DNA of 64,000 bases from Larix kaempferi (lineage: Eukaryota; Streptophyta; Pinopsida; Pinales; Pinaceae): contig BSBM01001929.1 in the NCBI GenBank assembly GCA_027924585.1, positions 1,178,001-1,242,000 of the forward strand, in the 5' to 3' direction. Position numbers and translations under genes: made by a program. This document shows positions 32,880 to 43,722 of this stretch, in pieces; position 1 is the first letter of the stretch; each line of letters begins with the position of its first letter. Under the pieces are notes generated by a model. The model searched no databases. It was given only the letters and a program-made list of their open reading frames with translations, and had not been told where the DNA came from.

Positions 32880-33284
32880 CAAAAACATCCACACTACCCA
32901 ACAACCAACCCCTTAGTCATCCACCAACAACCCTCAATCACCCAACACTTCCCCAACAAACGAATCAACAAAAACATAGGAAACCCCTCTACCTCCCAAA
33001 ATTAACATCATGAACCCACTTAGTATTCTCAATCCCCATTTATGCAGAAATTTCATAATTTAATAAATTTGAATTAGATTGCATGAAAGCCACATGGCCT
33101 CCATGCATATTACCCTTTTTTTCTTAATAATGCTTAAACAACTTAAGTAAATTTTATTTGGTTAATTAATCTTTATTATTATGATTATTTATTTATTTAT
33201 TTTTAATCATATCATTACTATTAATATTGGTTTACATAATACTAATCTCTAAGTTAATTATAATTCCAATTTTAGGGTGTTACA
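32880..33284 (-). mobile_element. LTR fragment matching 1,369-1,775
   Basis: Collinear with the fragment at 1.37 kb and ending TTTTAGGGTGTTACA, which reads TGTAACACCC on the minus strand. It could be the 5' LTR of the split gypsy element or an independent solo LTR. No PBS is seen between it and gag, so I leave this open. Confidence 0.5.
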
Positions 33285-33330
33285 CTTTCACAACACTATT
33301 CTCAAAATTAATGTTCCTACAATAAAAGTG

Positions 33331-33566
33331 TTTTTTTTACTAGGGGATACTAGGGGAATCGACAAGGGGGTTGGGACGGTACTCGCGTGACACGGCGTCC
33401 ACAGGGTCTAGGGATCCAATCTCGCTACCACTATACCCCTAGGTGCATCCATAGGGACCAAACCATGGTGCACAGGTGAGTTTGGGGGGATTCGAACACA
33501 TGACCTTCCAATTACAACCGATTACAACTTCTCATCTTTACCACTTGAGCTGCCCCCCACAGGCCT
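33331..33566 (-). mobile_element. tRNA-derived SINE, copy 1
   Basis: On the minus strand an A-box-like GCTCAAGTGGTAAAG (near 33,540-33,552) precedes a B-box-like GTGTTCGAATCC (33,488-33,499), about 50 nt apart. Then comes a non-tRNA body ending in A8 (33,331-33,338). Diverged 15-bp flanks CCTACAATAAAAGTG (33,316-33,330) and CCTATAGTGGAAGTG (33,567-33,581) are plausible target duplications. Length is about 236 bp, usual for a SINE. Confidence 0.65.
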
Positions 33567-33894
33567 CCTATAGTGGAAGTGTTCATGTGCACTTTTATTG
33601 TTATTTTATTGGTATTTATCATAATTATCTACGTTACATTCTGCTCATGTCTAGAATATGGAATCTGTTTCCTAACACCCACAGGTCTTTGCGAAAGTTA
33701 TGAAATATTACAATTAAGATCCATAAGAATCATCGATAATGAAAATGGCATAATATGGTTCAAAAACTGAGGATTGAGAAAATACACAAAAAAGATTGGA
33801 TGCAAAGGAATGTTCATTAAAGAAGGGAAAGGGTGACCAACATCATGGTGGAGAAGCATATGGAAAATTAAAGTACAACGCATAAGAAAATTGT

Positions 33895-36376
33895 TCTCCT
33901 CATCTCGCTCCTCCTTTTCACTCAAACATATATGATTTGCTCTCCAAGTTTTTTTGCAAGAAGGGCATAGAACTTTCTTCACTAAATCCACATTTTCAAT
34001 CTTGGGCCTATATCCAAACAAAGCATCCACAAAAATTTCGAAAGAAACTTTTAAGGATCAGACTTCATTATAACACTATAGGCTTGATATTGTTGGGGCA
34101 GGGTTTTGCAAGTTTCCCTCCACCATGCTATTTCCTTCAAAGGATCTTTCCTTGGTGGTGTGATCTCCCAGTCTATATATTCATTGTACAAGTGATCACA
34201 ATAGTAACCATCATCAACTCTGAATGTGAACTGGGTAGAGGTACTTGTAGAAGGTACCTCCTGGACATTTTCTTCCTCATACTATCTGCAGTACTCTTCA
34301 TATTGCTCATCATAGTCATCATCATACTACTCATACTATGAATCTGAATAAGACATGGCTGCAATTTTCTTCTTCAATGGATGACCCAATGTACAGGTTC
34401 TAGGACCATGCTCTGATACCACTGTAATATCCCTACCATGAAAAATTACTCAATTTTGACCAAATTTCGAACCTTGGATTAGTGAAACCCCAGCTATCCC
34501 AAATGCTCCCAAGGCTCTCGAATTATATCTGGAAGGGATTTATGGGTCTTTGGACATCCTAATGCAGCTACTGGACACTCAGACACTTATTCATGGCTTG
34601 CATTTATCAAGAAGGAATGAAAGGAGAAAATACTAGGGAATTCGATGTTAAAATCCCCCACTAGTATTTGACCTTTTTGGCTTCCCAAACACTGTACAAA
34701 ACTCCCTAATTTTTGAACAAAGACTTGGCATGGATAGAGGGATTCATTGAAAACCAAAATACATCATTATTCAAGGTCTACAACTAATTATTGCACTCCT
34801 CAATCAAAAAGTTGTAACACATATACATTGTTTGGAAGATGAAAACATTGGACATGAAAATTATTGCATAAGCTTTAATCAAACACCCAAGGGGTCTGCA
34901 TAAAGTAACTTTCTCATCAACAGTACATCATAGGCTGCTCGAACAACTACAAAAATTTAGTGGAAGTATGATACAAAACAGATATAAAACTACTCCAAAA
35001 AGTCCATATGAAAGTTGAGGGGAAACTGGCTCGAATTAGTGGTTTACTTGGAATGTTTACATGAAAGACATAGGATTTCGCGCTATGGCCAAAATGTGCA
35101 GCTCAATACAGTTTCATACATCAGATCTCATAACAATGGAGTCACAGAATCATCCTCCACAAGTTTCATACAACTATGGGTGCCCCATTAACATTAGAAC
35201 ATGAACATTGAGAAGAGAATGTAAGAAGAGATAGTGGAGAAAGACATAAGAGATGAAATCGAACTGTAGAGGGACTCAAACCTGCAAAAAAAACCCTTCA
35301 TTAAGATCTGATAAGATGTCCGAATGACCTATCCTCGAACCAACTTGGACATGAATATTTCACCTTCAAAATTGGTTCAATAACAGGGAAGGTAAACACC
35401 CACCGTGCATGGACAAGCTAAGCTCTCTAAGAGTGCAAAACAAAAATGATCCAAAAGATGCTCTCCTTTGTCATCCTCCCTTTTTATTAACTTCATGTGG
35501 ACTCATGAGGTCAAATTTCCCTCCAAGACACTCACCCAACTCGAGTTAGTGATGGATTCCTTCACGAGACACTTGTCCTCCTCATTCTTGCACTCCTCTT
35601 TCCCCAATTCGAATTGGGAATCTTGGATGACCATAACTCCCTCCATGTGCCCTCTTGGTGGCTATTTTTATCCTTGATATGTCATATTTCTCATAGGTCT
35701 GCCATCAAGTCTGAATTTGTCATATTTGTCATATATTCCTTCATCATTGTTGTCAGAGATGCCATGGAATCTTGCCACAAGTGTCACAATTTGTCTATTA
35801 TGCTTCTTCCTCTTCATTGGGAGTTATTCTTCCATTCCAATTCGAGCCTCCATGATTCTTGCCATGAATATTCCCTCTTCATCTACCCCAGGCACGTTAC
35901 CCCTTACCTTGAACTCGAATTTGTGTGAGAATGATGCCAAGTGTAGTGGGGAATCTTGCCACATGTGGGTCCCACAACCACTTATGCACCCTCATGATTT
36001 AATGCCACCTTATTTTCCTTTTTATTATTGTTTATTTGGCCCATTTAATGTGAATTTGTAAGTCTAAGGTCATTTTGGGTCTTCTAGCTCCTTATTCCCA
36101 ATTTTAATGCTTCCACCCCCAACCTAGGGAACTAGTAGGTTAGTGGAATTTTTCCTCCATGATAATTTATTTGGATGGGGACATTGTAACTTTGAATTGG
36201 GAATTTACTCTTCATGTGACCCACCTTGTCCATTTGGCTCTAATTTTGCATTATTACTAACTTGGACATCATGCTTGGAAAGTATTTAACCCTTAGCACC
36301 AATTTGACAAACTATTATGACCATGGCCAAGCAGCTTAGGCCATTGTGATCCAATGCAAAATTTGGGGACATGAAA
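33895..36376 (-). mobile_element. Element A, truncated copy (5' LTR plus 530 bp)
   Basis: The 5' LTR is 34,423-36,376 (TGTAATATCC...GGGGACATGA). An iMet-type PBS lies next to it on the internal side (GCTCTGATACCA, 34,410-34,421; minus strand TGGTATCAGAGC). About 515 bp of internal DNA remain, encoding the beginning of the family's ORF1 with RPKIENVDLVKKVLCPSCKK. The rest was removed by the deletion joining 33,893 to 33,895. It is the duplicate of the 5' end of the full element at 50.9-57.8 kb. Confidence 0.85.
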
Positions 36377-36450
36377 AACCTATACTAAAAAAGTTGGGGA
36401 CATGAAAAACCTATACTAAAAAATCCTAATCTAACCCTAAACTAGAAAAA
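36377..36450 (+). repeat. 33-bp tandem duplication at the LTR edge
   Basis: TTGGGGACATGAAAAACCTA followed by TACTAAAAAA is present twice in unit 1 but once in unit 2. The duplication covers the end of the element A LTR and its flank. Confidence 0.7.
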
Positions 36451-36685
36451 AAAGTGTAGCCTTAAAAAAATTAATAAACTTTATATGTAATATCAACTAG
36501 AATACATCCTTCTGTAGAAGCTGAAAGTTTTTTCTTAGCTGCTAAGGGATCCATCAGCAAAATAATTCCAAGGTTAGGTAGATCACCAATTTTAATGTTG
36601 TAACTGTTTAATATATCCATTCATATTTGTCCTAGTGGCCATCTTAAGCAGTAATGATGATGAATCCACTAAAATCATATGTTGG

Positions 36686-36965
36686 TGTTAAGATCCTAAT
36701 GGGCGGCCTTCACTAACATCTCGAGGTTTTGGTGTAACGGTTCGTATCATTTGGTATCAGAGCCTCCACCCAGGTTCGAGTCACAGAGCAGATGGAAACA
36801 TCAGCATTACAGTGTTCGTCTGGGGCTCGTACAGCTCAAAGGGGACACCACCGTACGGGCGCACATCCATCCCAGAGTCTGGACTGCGGTGCGTGGTGGG
36901 ATGTTAAGATCCTAGTGGGCGGACTTCACTAACATCTCGAGGTTTTGGTGTAACGGTTCGTATCA
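36686..36965 (+). mobile_element. 280-bp SMART/TRIM miniature LTR retrotransposon
   Basis: Two 64-bp LTRs (36,686-36,749 and 36,902-36,965; 62 of 64 identical) start TGTTAAGATCC and end GTATCA. The PBS TGGTATCAGAGC (tRNA-iMet) is at 36,752-36,763. The purine tract GTGGTGGGA (36,893-36,901) abuts the second LTR. The target duplication GTTGG is at 36,681-36,685 and 36,966-36,970. Unit 2 has the empty site near 58,066. There is no coding capacity; it would need proteins from another LTR element. Confidence 0.95.
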
Positions 36966-37324
36966 GTTGGATTGTCATTAAGAAGTAACGATGAGGAATC
37001 CACTGTAATCAAATTTTGGTGGACTATCCTTTCACAAACGAAGTACATAAATAAGTCATAATCCTGTCAGGGGGCGAGGGCAGGTGATCCAGTAAATCCT
37101 TGATTGAAGACTTACGTTAAATATCGTGCATTAACAGACCACCAAATCTCTCCTAGTTGTGGGGTCTGGGCCATAAGACCATCAAGAAATTCTATCTTGT
37201 CCAAGGCAGAGTGGTTTCCTTTTCCATGTTAAAAATATTTCTAGAGATGTGAAACAACAAACAAAATAAAAGGTCGTCGGTTCAAGTAATCTCCCATAAA
37301 TAGACAAATTAAAGCCTTGGATTT

Positions 37325-38242
37325 TCTTTGATGGGGCCAACCAAGGCAACCCATGAAACCATTAGGGGAGTCTTGAGGTCTAAAATGGGCCTCTTAAGGG
37401 AAATAATAAAATAAGAATTATAATAATAAAATAAGAGTTCTAAATTCTAGAGAGGAAAAAGAAAAACTACTTTTTCTTTAATCGTATTTTTGACATATCT
37501 CCTCGACGGTTTACCCAAATTTCAAGTTTTAAAATACGTTTTTTTTATTGAAATTTTCATTTTTTCATGCCGTGGGTTCCTCAAAAGTATGCAGTGTGGT
37601 AATGGGTTGGATGCGGAATTAAAATACGCATCCAACGAGTGCCCAAACTTGAAATTTGGGTAAACTGTTAAGGAGATATGTCAAAAATACGATAAGAAAA
37701 AATAGTTTTTTCTTTTTTCCCTCCAAATTGTTTTGCAAATTTTACCCTTATAGTTGACATCATCATCTTGAATCCTATTGGTTCTTATAAAGTGAATTTT
37801 TATGGTACATTATTTGTTTTGAGGCCCATTTTTTACCTCAAAACTCCCCTAATCAATGGAGCTGATGACATCTTGCACCTCTCAAAAAGCATAAATATTT
37901 CTTTCATGCTTGGGCGAGAAATGTGTCAAAAATGCATGACCTTTTAAAGTTTTGATGTAGCAACAGTGAGGGCCATAAAGGATGCAAGCATTTGGAGTTT
38001 CAAAACTAGTGAAATGGGTTAAAGGATCTTACATGTATGACAATAGAACCACAAGACCTTTGCTAGATCAGGTGAGAGATGTTGCTACCCAATTCAGTGT
38101 TATCTCTTTCTCTCACGTTAAAAGAGTCCATAACAAGGTAGCATGTGGATCATCAACGCAAACAATATTAGAAGTGGAAGGCGCTCTCATAGTGGTAGAG
38201 TGTGCCAGGGAGTATGACATCCAACCATCGATCATATAACAC
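37325..38242 (+). pseudogene. LINE-type RNase H remnant, interrupted by a MITE
   Basis: The start of an RNase H domain (FFDGANQGNP) is at about 37,327-37,356. The MITE at 37,361-37,853 follows, then the C-terminal part of the domain in several frames. That part includes LVKWVKGSYMYDNRT, RPLLDQVRDVATQFSVISFS and HVKRVHNKVA. This is the RVT_3-like RNase H found at the 3' end of plant L1-type LINEs. Unit 2 has the uninterrupted equivalent at 58,420-58,847. Confidence 0.65.
37361..37853. mobile_element. Foldback MITE, ~493 bp
   Basis: Terminal inverted repeats of about 32 bp (ATTAGGGGAGTCTTGAGG... against its complement at the right end). Inner arms at about 37,465-37,535 and 37,640-37,710 are also inverted copies, so most of the element can fold into one hairpin. 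It is absent from unit 2. The target duplication is unclear (possibly 2-3 bp), so I assign no superfamily. Confidence 0.8.
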
Positions 38243-38574
38243 TTCGCTTTTGGGATCGACATGTTGTTTTTCCTAGTTAGTAATTCCCACTTTGCACAAT
38301 TCCCTTTTCCTTGCTTTCAACAAATAGAAGAGAGACCTTGTTGATAACACAATTACAACAGGTTCCTGAATAAAACAAATAATCTTCTATAGTCAACAGT
38401 GTTAAATATTTCTTTACAGGTGAGGAATAAAACAGGGAACTCAACACCTAAAATTTGTCTCAAAACATTATAGTCAACAATGCTTTTTTATTTTGATGTT
38501 TTGATGTTCTTCACAAATGAAGAACAAAGCAAGGTTAGTATCTATGGCCCATCTTAAAGCCTATTGGTTCTTGA
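38243..38574. other. Flank between LINE remnant and copia LTR
   Basis: No gene or element recognised. It is matched by 58,848-59,164 in unit 2. Confidence 0.5.
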
Positions 38575-39116
38575 TGTTATTTGTAGCATCATAATATATT
38601 CTTATCTTGTATTTAATATGTACACTTGTGGCGGGCCAAAAGAAAGATTTAAAGCCCTAAAAGAATGAATTTTTTTGCCACAAAGAAATAATAGGCAGAC
38701 CTACAAAAAAAATAAAAATAAAATGTATTTTATTATGCAAAAAGTGAAGACAACCCAGTTTAAGAAGGCAAGGTCAACAATGAACCAATATAAATACAGG
38801 TGACGCCCTCATTTGGACAAGCAACCAATTCGCTAAATACTACTACTCGAGTGCGCAAGAGGGAGAGAAGAAGACTACAGGGTTGTAGACGACTAATTTT
38901 TGGACTCTTTCTTTTATATCTTCTCTATATGTGATCTCTCTTGATATAGATCACTTTCATATTGATGTACTTGTATTATGTACTGAATCTCTGAGTAAGA
39001 AAGGTTTGCTGGGTTTTTCCCAAGTTTAGGTTTTTCCAGGGTAAACTATTGTGTCTCTTGTGTTCTTGTGCTTGACTATGTGAAAATTATACTCCTATAT
39101 CATTAAAAATCTAACA
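38575..39116 (+). repeat. copia 5' LTR, unit 1 copy
   Basis: 542 bp, starting TGTTATTTGTAGCATCA and ending AAATCTAACA, followed by the PBS GGTTATGGGCCCA at 39,117. It matches the 5' LTR at 59,480-60,010 and the 3' LTR starting at 63,725. Only the first 394 bp of internal sequence follow before the duplication breakpoint at 39,510, so this copy is a truncated duplicate. Confidence 0.85.
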
Positions 39117-39174
39117 GGTTATGGGCCCACACATGCTATCATGCTTTGTGTAAAGCACAGATATTTACTCCAAA

Positions 39175-39320
39175 ACTTAGGGGCTGAAAATCTAGGGTCC
39201 AAAAATCAGGGGCCAAAAATCTAGGGTCTAAAAATCAAGGGCCGAAAATCTAGGGTCCGAAAATTTATGGTTCGAAAATCATGGTCCAAAAATCTAGGGG
39301 CCAAAAACTTAGGGTTGGGA
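39175..39320 (+). repeat. G-rich minisatellite in the copia leader (unit 1)
   Basis: About eight degenerate copies of AAAATCTAGGGTCCG with variants GGGGCCA and AAGGGCCG. The unit 2 array (60,068-60,200) has about one copy fewer. Confidence 0.8.
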
Positions 39321-39510
39321 AATTGCATATTTTAAATTTCAGTTTTGGTGAAGTTTGAATTTTCTACAGAAATTGCAGAAATTAGGGTTTTAGTTTACAA
39401 GCTATATGTCCACAGATTGAGAAGAAAAGGAGGTATATCCAAATCACCTTGGGAGGGCACATTATCATGTGGATTTAGTTTTATCAAAGTCCAAGTTTCA
39501 ATTTTTGACC

Positions 39511-39650
39511 CCACTATACCCCTAGGTGCATCCACACGGCCCGAACCATGGTGCACGGGTGATTTTGGGGGGATTCGAACACATGACCTTCCAATTACAA
39601 CTGATTACAACTTTTCATCTTTACCACTCGAGCTTTCCCCCACGGGCCTC
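39511..39650 (-). mobile_element. tRNA-derived SINE, copy 2, truncated at the duplication breakpoint
   Basis: Matches 33,428-33,566, including the A and B boxes and the flank CCTACAGTGGAAGTG. The 3' body and A-tail are missing because the duplication joins here directly to the copia leader. Confidence 0.7.
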
Positions 39651-39747
39651 CTACAGTGGAAGTGTTCATTGGAAATTTTTTTGTTATTTATAATAATTAT
39701 CTACGTTACATTCTTCTCATGTCTAGAATATGGAATCTGTTTCCTAA

Positions 39748-42064
39748 TGTAATGTCACCAATTTGAAATTTTTTCCAATTTGGCCAATTTTTTAACCTTG
39801 GACTAGTGAAGCTCCAAACTGTCCCAAATGATCCCAAATGGTTTCGAATTATGTCCAGAGTGGATTGAGGTGTATTAGGACACCCTAATACATATATTAT
39901 ATTCTTGGACACCTTATAAGTACTTCAACAACTTTCATTTACAATTAGGGAATGAAAGGAAAAATTACTAGGAAAATCGATGTTGAAACCCCCAAGGGTA
40001 GATGGCTCCAAAAGAATCCTAAGGATTTCGAATTGGGACTGGGAGTGTTTGAAGGGTATTAGGACATGAAAATGAACCTAATGGGTGCTTAGACACTATC
40101 AAAATACTTCTGCAAAATTCATTTGAGTTCAAGAGAAAATAGGGAAATTTGCTAGTAAATTCGAGGTTCAAATACCCCAAGGGTAGAGATCACTAATGGC
40201 TTCCCAAATGCAGTACTAAACTCCCAAATTTCAGAATAGTGATGTGGATTATTTAGATGAAGTCAATGGGCACCCAAATTCATCATTAATCAGTTCCTAA
40301 AGGTTTCTTCAACTCCCATAAATCAGAGATTGGTAAACATGTCTTAACATAGGGGGAAATGAGAGAAAAATGCTATAACTTGCTATGAAATTTGTGAGAA
40401 ATGTTACAAGGAATTGCATAAGGTGTATGAAACTTCTTTAGTATATTAATGTCTCTCCAAAAAACAATAAAACCACATATATTTACCGATACAAGTCGAT
40501 ACCAAACAACTTCAAGCTCTCTCAACAAGATATATGGGAAAATGGCTCGAATCTCTTCCTTCAATATAAATATTACTTGAAATACATGATGTTTCGAGTT
40601 GTGGATATCGTGATATGATTATTACATATATATATATATCATATAACATGTCCATGAAGTCGAAATAGTAGTCCTTCACTAATTATGTGCAACAACAAGT
40701 GCGCTATGCAAAAGCTATGGGGGAAAATGGCACCATTCATACATAGTTTGGCATTTTTACATGGTTTTACTTGGATATTCGACCTGAGGTTCATATGAGA
40801 ATCAAATACAGAGTTCATACATCATATTAAAAATAAATGATGCCCCTTGGACTTCCACAAAGAGATCAACATCTCATCATGTGCGCCCTTTCTCCAAGAG
40901 CAAGAATATAGACAGAAAAGTGAGAGAGATGTGGGAACAAGTTGAAGAAGAGAAGATCATGAGAAGTTGTGTAGCTTCAACTTGAAACAAATGACTCCAT
41001 TTTAACTCCAAATGAAAGGTCTAAATGGCCTCTCCAATTTCCAATTAGGATGGGAATCTTTCACCCTCGAAATTGGTACTAAGGAAAGTAGAGTAAACAC
41101 TCCACTAGCATGGACAATCTGTGCTCTCCAATTTGCAAAATGAGAAATGATCAAAAGCCCCTTTCATTATTTTTTCTTGTCTTTTATAAACTTCCCAAGT
41201 CCTCCATGGTTCAAATTCCTTCCAAAATCCTCATGCCAACTCAAGTTGGGAAGAGATTCCAATGTGTGCCACTTGTCCAACAATTCCTAGTCTCCATCTT
41301 CCCTCAATTCTAATGGGGAAGCTTCTTGGATGCCATAACTCCCTTGTGCGCCCTCTTGGAGGCTAGTTTTAGTCTTGACATGTCATATATGTCATATGTC
41401 AGCAATAAGGTCTAGAATTTGTCATAAGTGTCATAGAATCTTCATAATTGTTGTCATAGGAGCTAGGGAATCTAGCTCCAAGTGTCACAATTCTTCTAAG
41501 ATGCCTCTTCCTCTTCCATGGGAGTTTCTCTTCCACTCAAATTCAACCTTACATGATTCATGCCATGAATAATACCTCTTCAACTCCTCCAAGTATGTTA
41601 CCCTTCATCTTGAACTCGAATTGGTGAGAGAATAATGCCAAGTGTAGTGGGGAATCTTGCCACATGTGGGTCCCACAACCTCTTATGTGCCCTCATGATC
41701 CAATGCCACCTTATTTTCTTTTTATTATTATTTGTTTGACCCATTTAATGTCAATTTGTAAGTCTAAGGTCATTTTGGGTCTTGTATCTCCCTTATTCCA
41801 ACTTTTAATGCTTCCACCACCAACCTAGGGAACTAGTAATTTTCCTCCATGATAGTTCATAGCGATGTGTATATTACAACTTTGAATTGAGAATTTCTCT
41901 TAATGTGACCCACCTTGTCCATTTGGATCTAATTTTACATTATTACTAACTTGGACATCATACTTGGCAATTATTTGGCCCTTAGCACCAATTTGACAAA
42001 CTATCATGAGTATGGCCAATGGCTTAGGCCATTGTGACCCAATGCAAAATTTGGGGACATGACA
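39748..42064 (-). repeat. Element B 3' LTR
   Basis: 2,317 bp. On the + strand it starts TGTAATGTCACC and ends GGGGACATGACA. Its minus-strand start is TGTCATGTCCCC. Confidence 0.9.
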
Positions 42065-42738
42065 AATCCCCCCCTCCCAATATTGCTTGTCCTAAGCAAT
42101 TTCAAACATGGATGTTGAAGAACCTGCTTTCTTTCCAAAACTTTGAGTAGTGGCACTCATGTACTACAATTGTGTGTTTCCAAAAGCAAGGAGATGTGGG
42201 TTTTCTTTTTCATATTGATATCCCATGTAACATCCCCACTAAACACCAAAATATTAATTAAATCCATCAAAAAAAATCTTTCACAATTACTCTTTACCTT
42301 TTTCATATTTTGGAAACTCTTTCTGATACCGCTGTATAATTCTTTGAAGTTGCCACTGAGTTTCCCAACTTTGAGTCTTCAAGATCCCATGAAAATTTTA
42401 GAGAGGAACCACCATGCTTGTTGCTGCACTACTCTGATTAAAATCATCTTATTAAGTGGGAACTCAATCTCCCATACTACTTATTTCTCCCAAAAAAATT
42501 TGAAACCAATGAGACTAAAAATTATTCCAGGGTCCCATTGCTTGTATTGCACTCCAACAATTAGGAGTGCTCTCCAACCCATACCATCTGGAAAGAGAAT
42601 TACTGGATCCCATTTCCTTGTATGCATTCTTCCAAACATCATAAGTACAAAAGATAGATCATTAAAGTACATAACAACATAACCAAAATGTACATCAAGG
42701 AGGTGCCTCATCAAAGAACCATGAAAGTGCTTGTACCT

Positions 42739-43533
42739 CTAAGTAAGTAGACCACCATTTGCCAAGTGCATGCAAGCATTAAGTGACCAATCAAATCTGA
42801 TCCAATGACATAGGTGATGATCCCATGTCCTATAATGCTGCTCCAAAAGGATGTAATATGCATCAAAATAATCAAGCATGTATTCTTTCATCCAAGAAGT
42901 GAATGAAGAATATCCACTAAAATCTGAGCCAAGTAGGGAGCAAAGAAAACAATGAGCCTTCAAGGGGCTCACATAAGTACCATTTATGCATCCATGGATA
43001 TGTGTATCATCAAGAAATAAAAAATGATGTTGCTGCCAATAAAAATTTGCTCCAATCATATATCTCTTCACCCAAGTAGTTGATGAAGTTCCTCCAACAT
43101 CAATTGAACTAAGCAAGGAGCAAGGAAAATCATGAGTCTTCAAGTGAACATTATAAGTGCATCCATGAGGATATGTATCATCATAAGCTAAAAAAGGATG
43201 TTGCTGTAAATGTAAATAATAAGGTGCTCTAGTAATGTCATCATCAAAAGGAGAGATAGGAGTTTCATACTCCTCATGTGGCACCATCAAAAAGAAACTT
43301 TTCACCCATACTTCATTAGGATGAACGCTGCAAAATATGGAAGTGTAGGATTTAGGAGAATGAAACAACTCACCCAAATGATCAGAATATGCAAAAGTGT
43401 CATCATTTGTAGGCTCCATAAGGGTAGGATCATGCACCTCCCTCAAAAGGGAAAAACATTCCTCATAGGTTGGTTCAAAGGTAGTGGAATCATACACTTC
43501 TTTAAAAATTGTGTAACCATTTCCAAGAGGCAA
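42739..43533 (-). CDS. Element B ORF2, unrecognised repeat protein
   Basis: 264 codons, followed past a stop by further family-like sequence to about 42,481. I recognise no domain. A module of about 57 residues, with HGCTYNVHLKTHDFPCSLLS, a D/SxGGxSS core and TWVKRYMIG, is repeated at least twice and then degenerates (TWDHHLCHW, FDWSLNACMHLANGG). It is rich in His, Cys, Trp and Tyr. The homologous ORF in element A (53,773-54,534) has the same order of modules. Conservation in two families suggests coding function at some time. It could be a gag-like or captured gene. Confidence 0.55.
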   Translation of the reverse strand: MPLGNGYTIFKEVYDSTTFEPTYEECFSLLREVHDPTLMEPTNDDTFAYSDHLGELFHSPKSYTSIFCSVHPNEVWVKSFFLMVPHEEYETPISPFDDDITRAPYYLHLQQHPFLAYDDTYPHGCTYNVHLKTHDFPCSLLSSIDVGGTSSTTWVKRYMIGANFYWQQHHFLFLDDTHIHGCINGTYVSPLKAHCFLCSLLGSDFSGYSSFTSWMKEYMLDYFDAYYILLEQHYRTWDHHLCHWIRFDWSLNACMHLANGGLLT

Positions 43534-43722
43534 CCCAAGTTCCTATTCCACCACAACAAGTGCTTGGTTCTCATCAATCTCATATTCAGACACATCAAGC
43601 ACCTTCAATTTTCCATGTCTCTCATGATCCATCATGTCATGAGAATCCTCCAAGCAATATATCATTTGACAATCTGAAACATAGGAGGAAGAACAAGTAT
43701 CTTGCAACCTATCAAGAAGTTG

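Larger units (their letters stand above)
33428..39510. repeat. Tandem segmental duplication, unit 1
   Basis: Collinear with 39,511-60,390. Left flank 33,428-33,893 matches 39,511-48,674 once the inserts are removed. The LTR element part 33,895-36,376 matches 55,318-57,789. The stretch 36,377-39,510 matches 57,790-60,390. Unit 1 lacks the equivalent of 48,675-55,317. It contains a 280-bp miniature LTR element and a foldback MITE absent from unit 2. Confidence 0.85.

Noticed and set aside
11500-33284. Single intact gypsy element bounded by the 1.4-kb and 32.9-kb LTR fragments
   Set aside because: The left fragment lies beyond the ATL gene and about 6 kb of unrelated DNA, and no PBS adjoins the right one.
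33321-33601. DNA element with ACAATAAAAGTG inverted ends around the SINE
   Set aside because: A 12-bp inverted match exists, but copy 2 lacks it and a SINE with A-tail and direct flanks explains the segment better.
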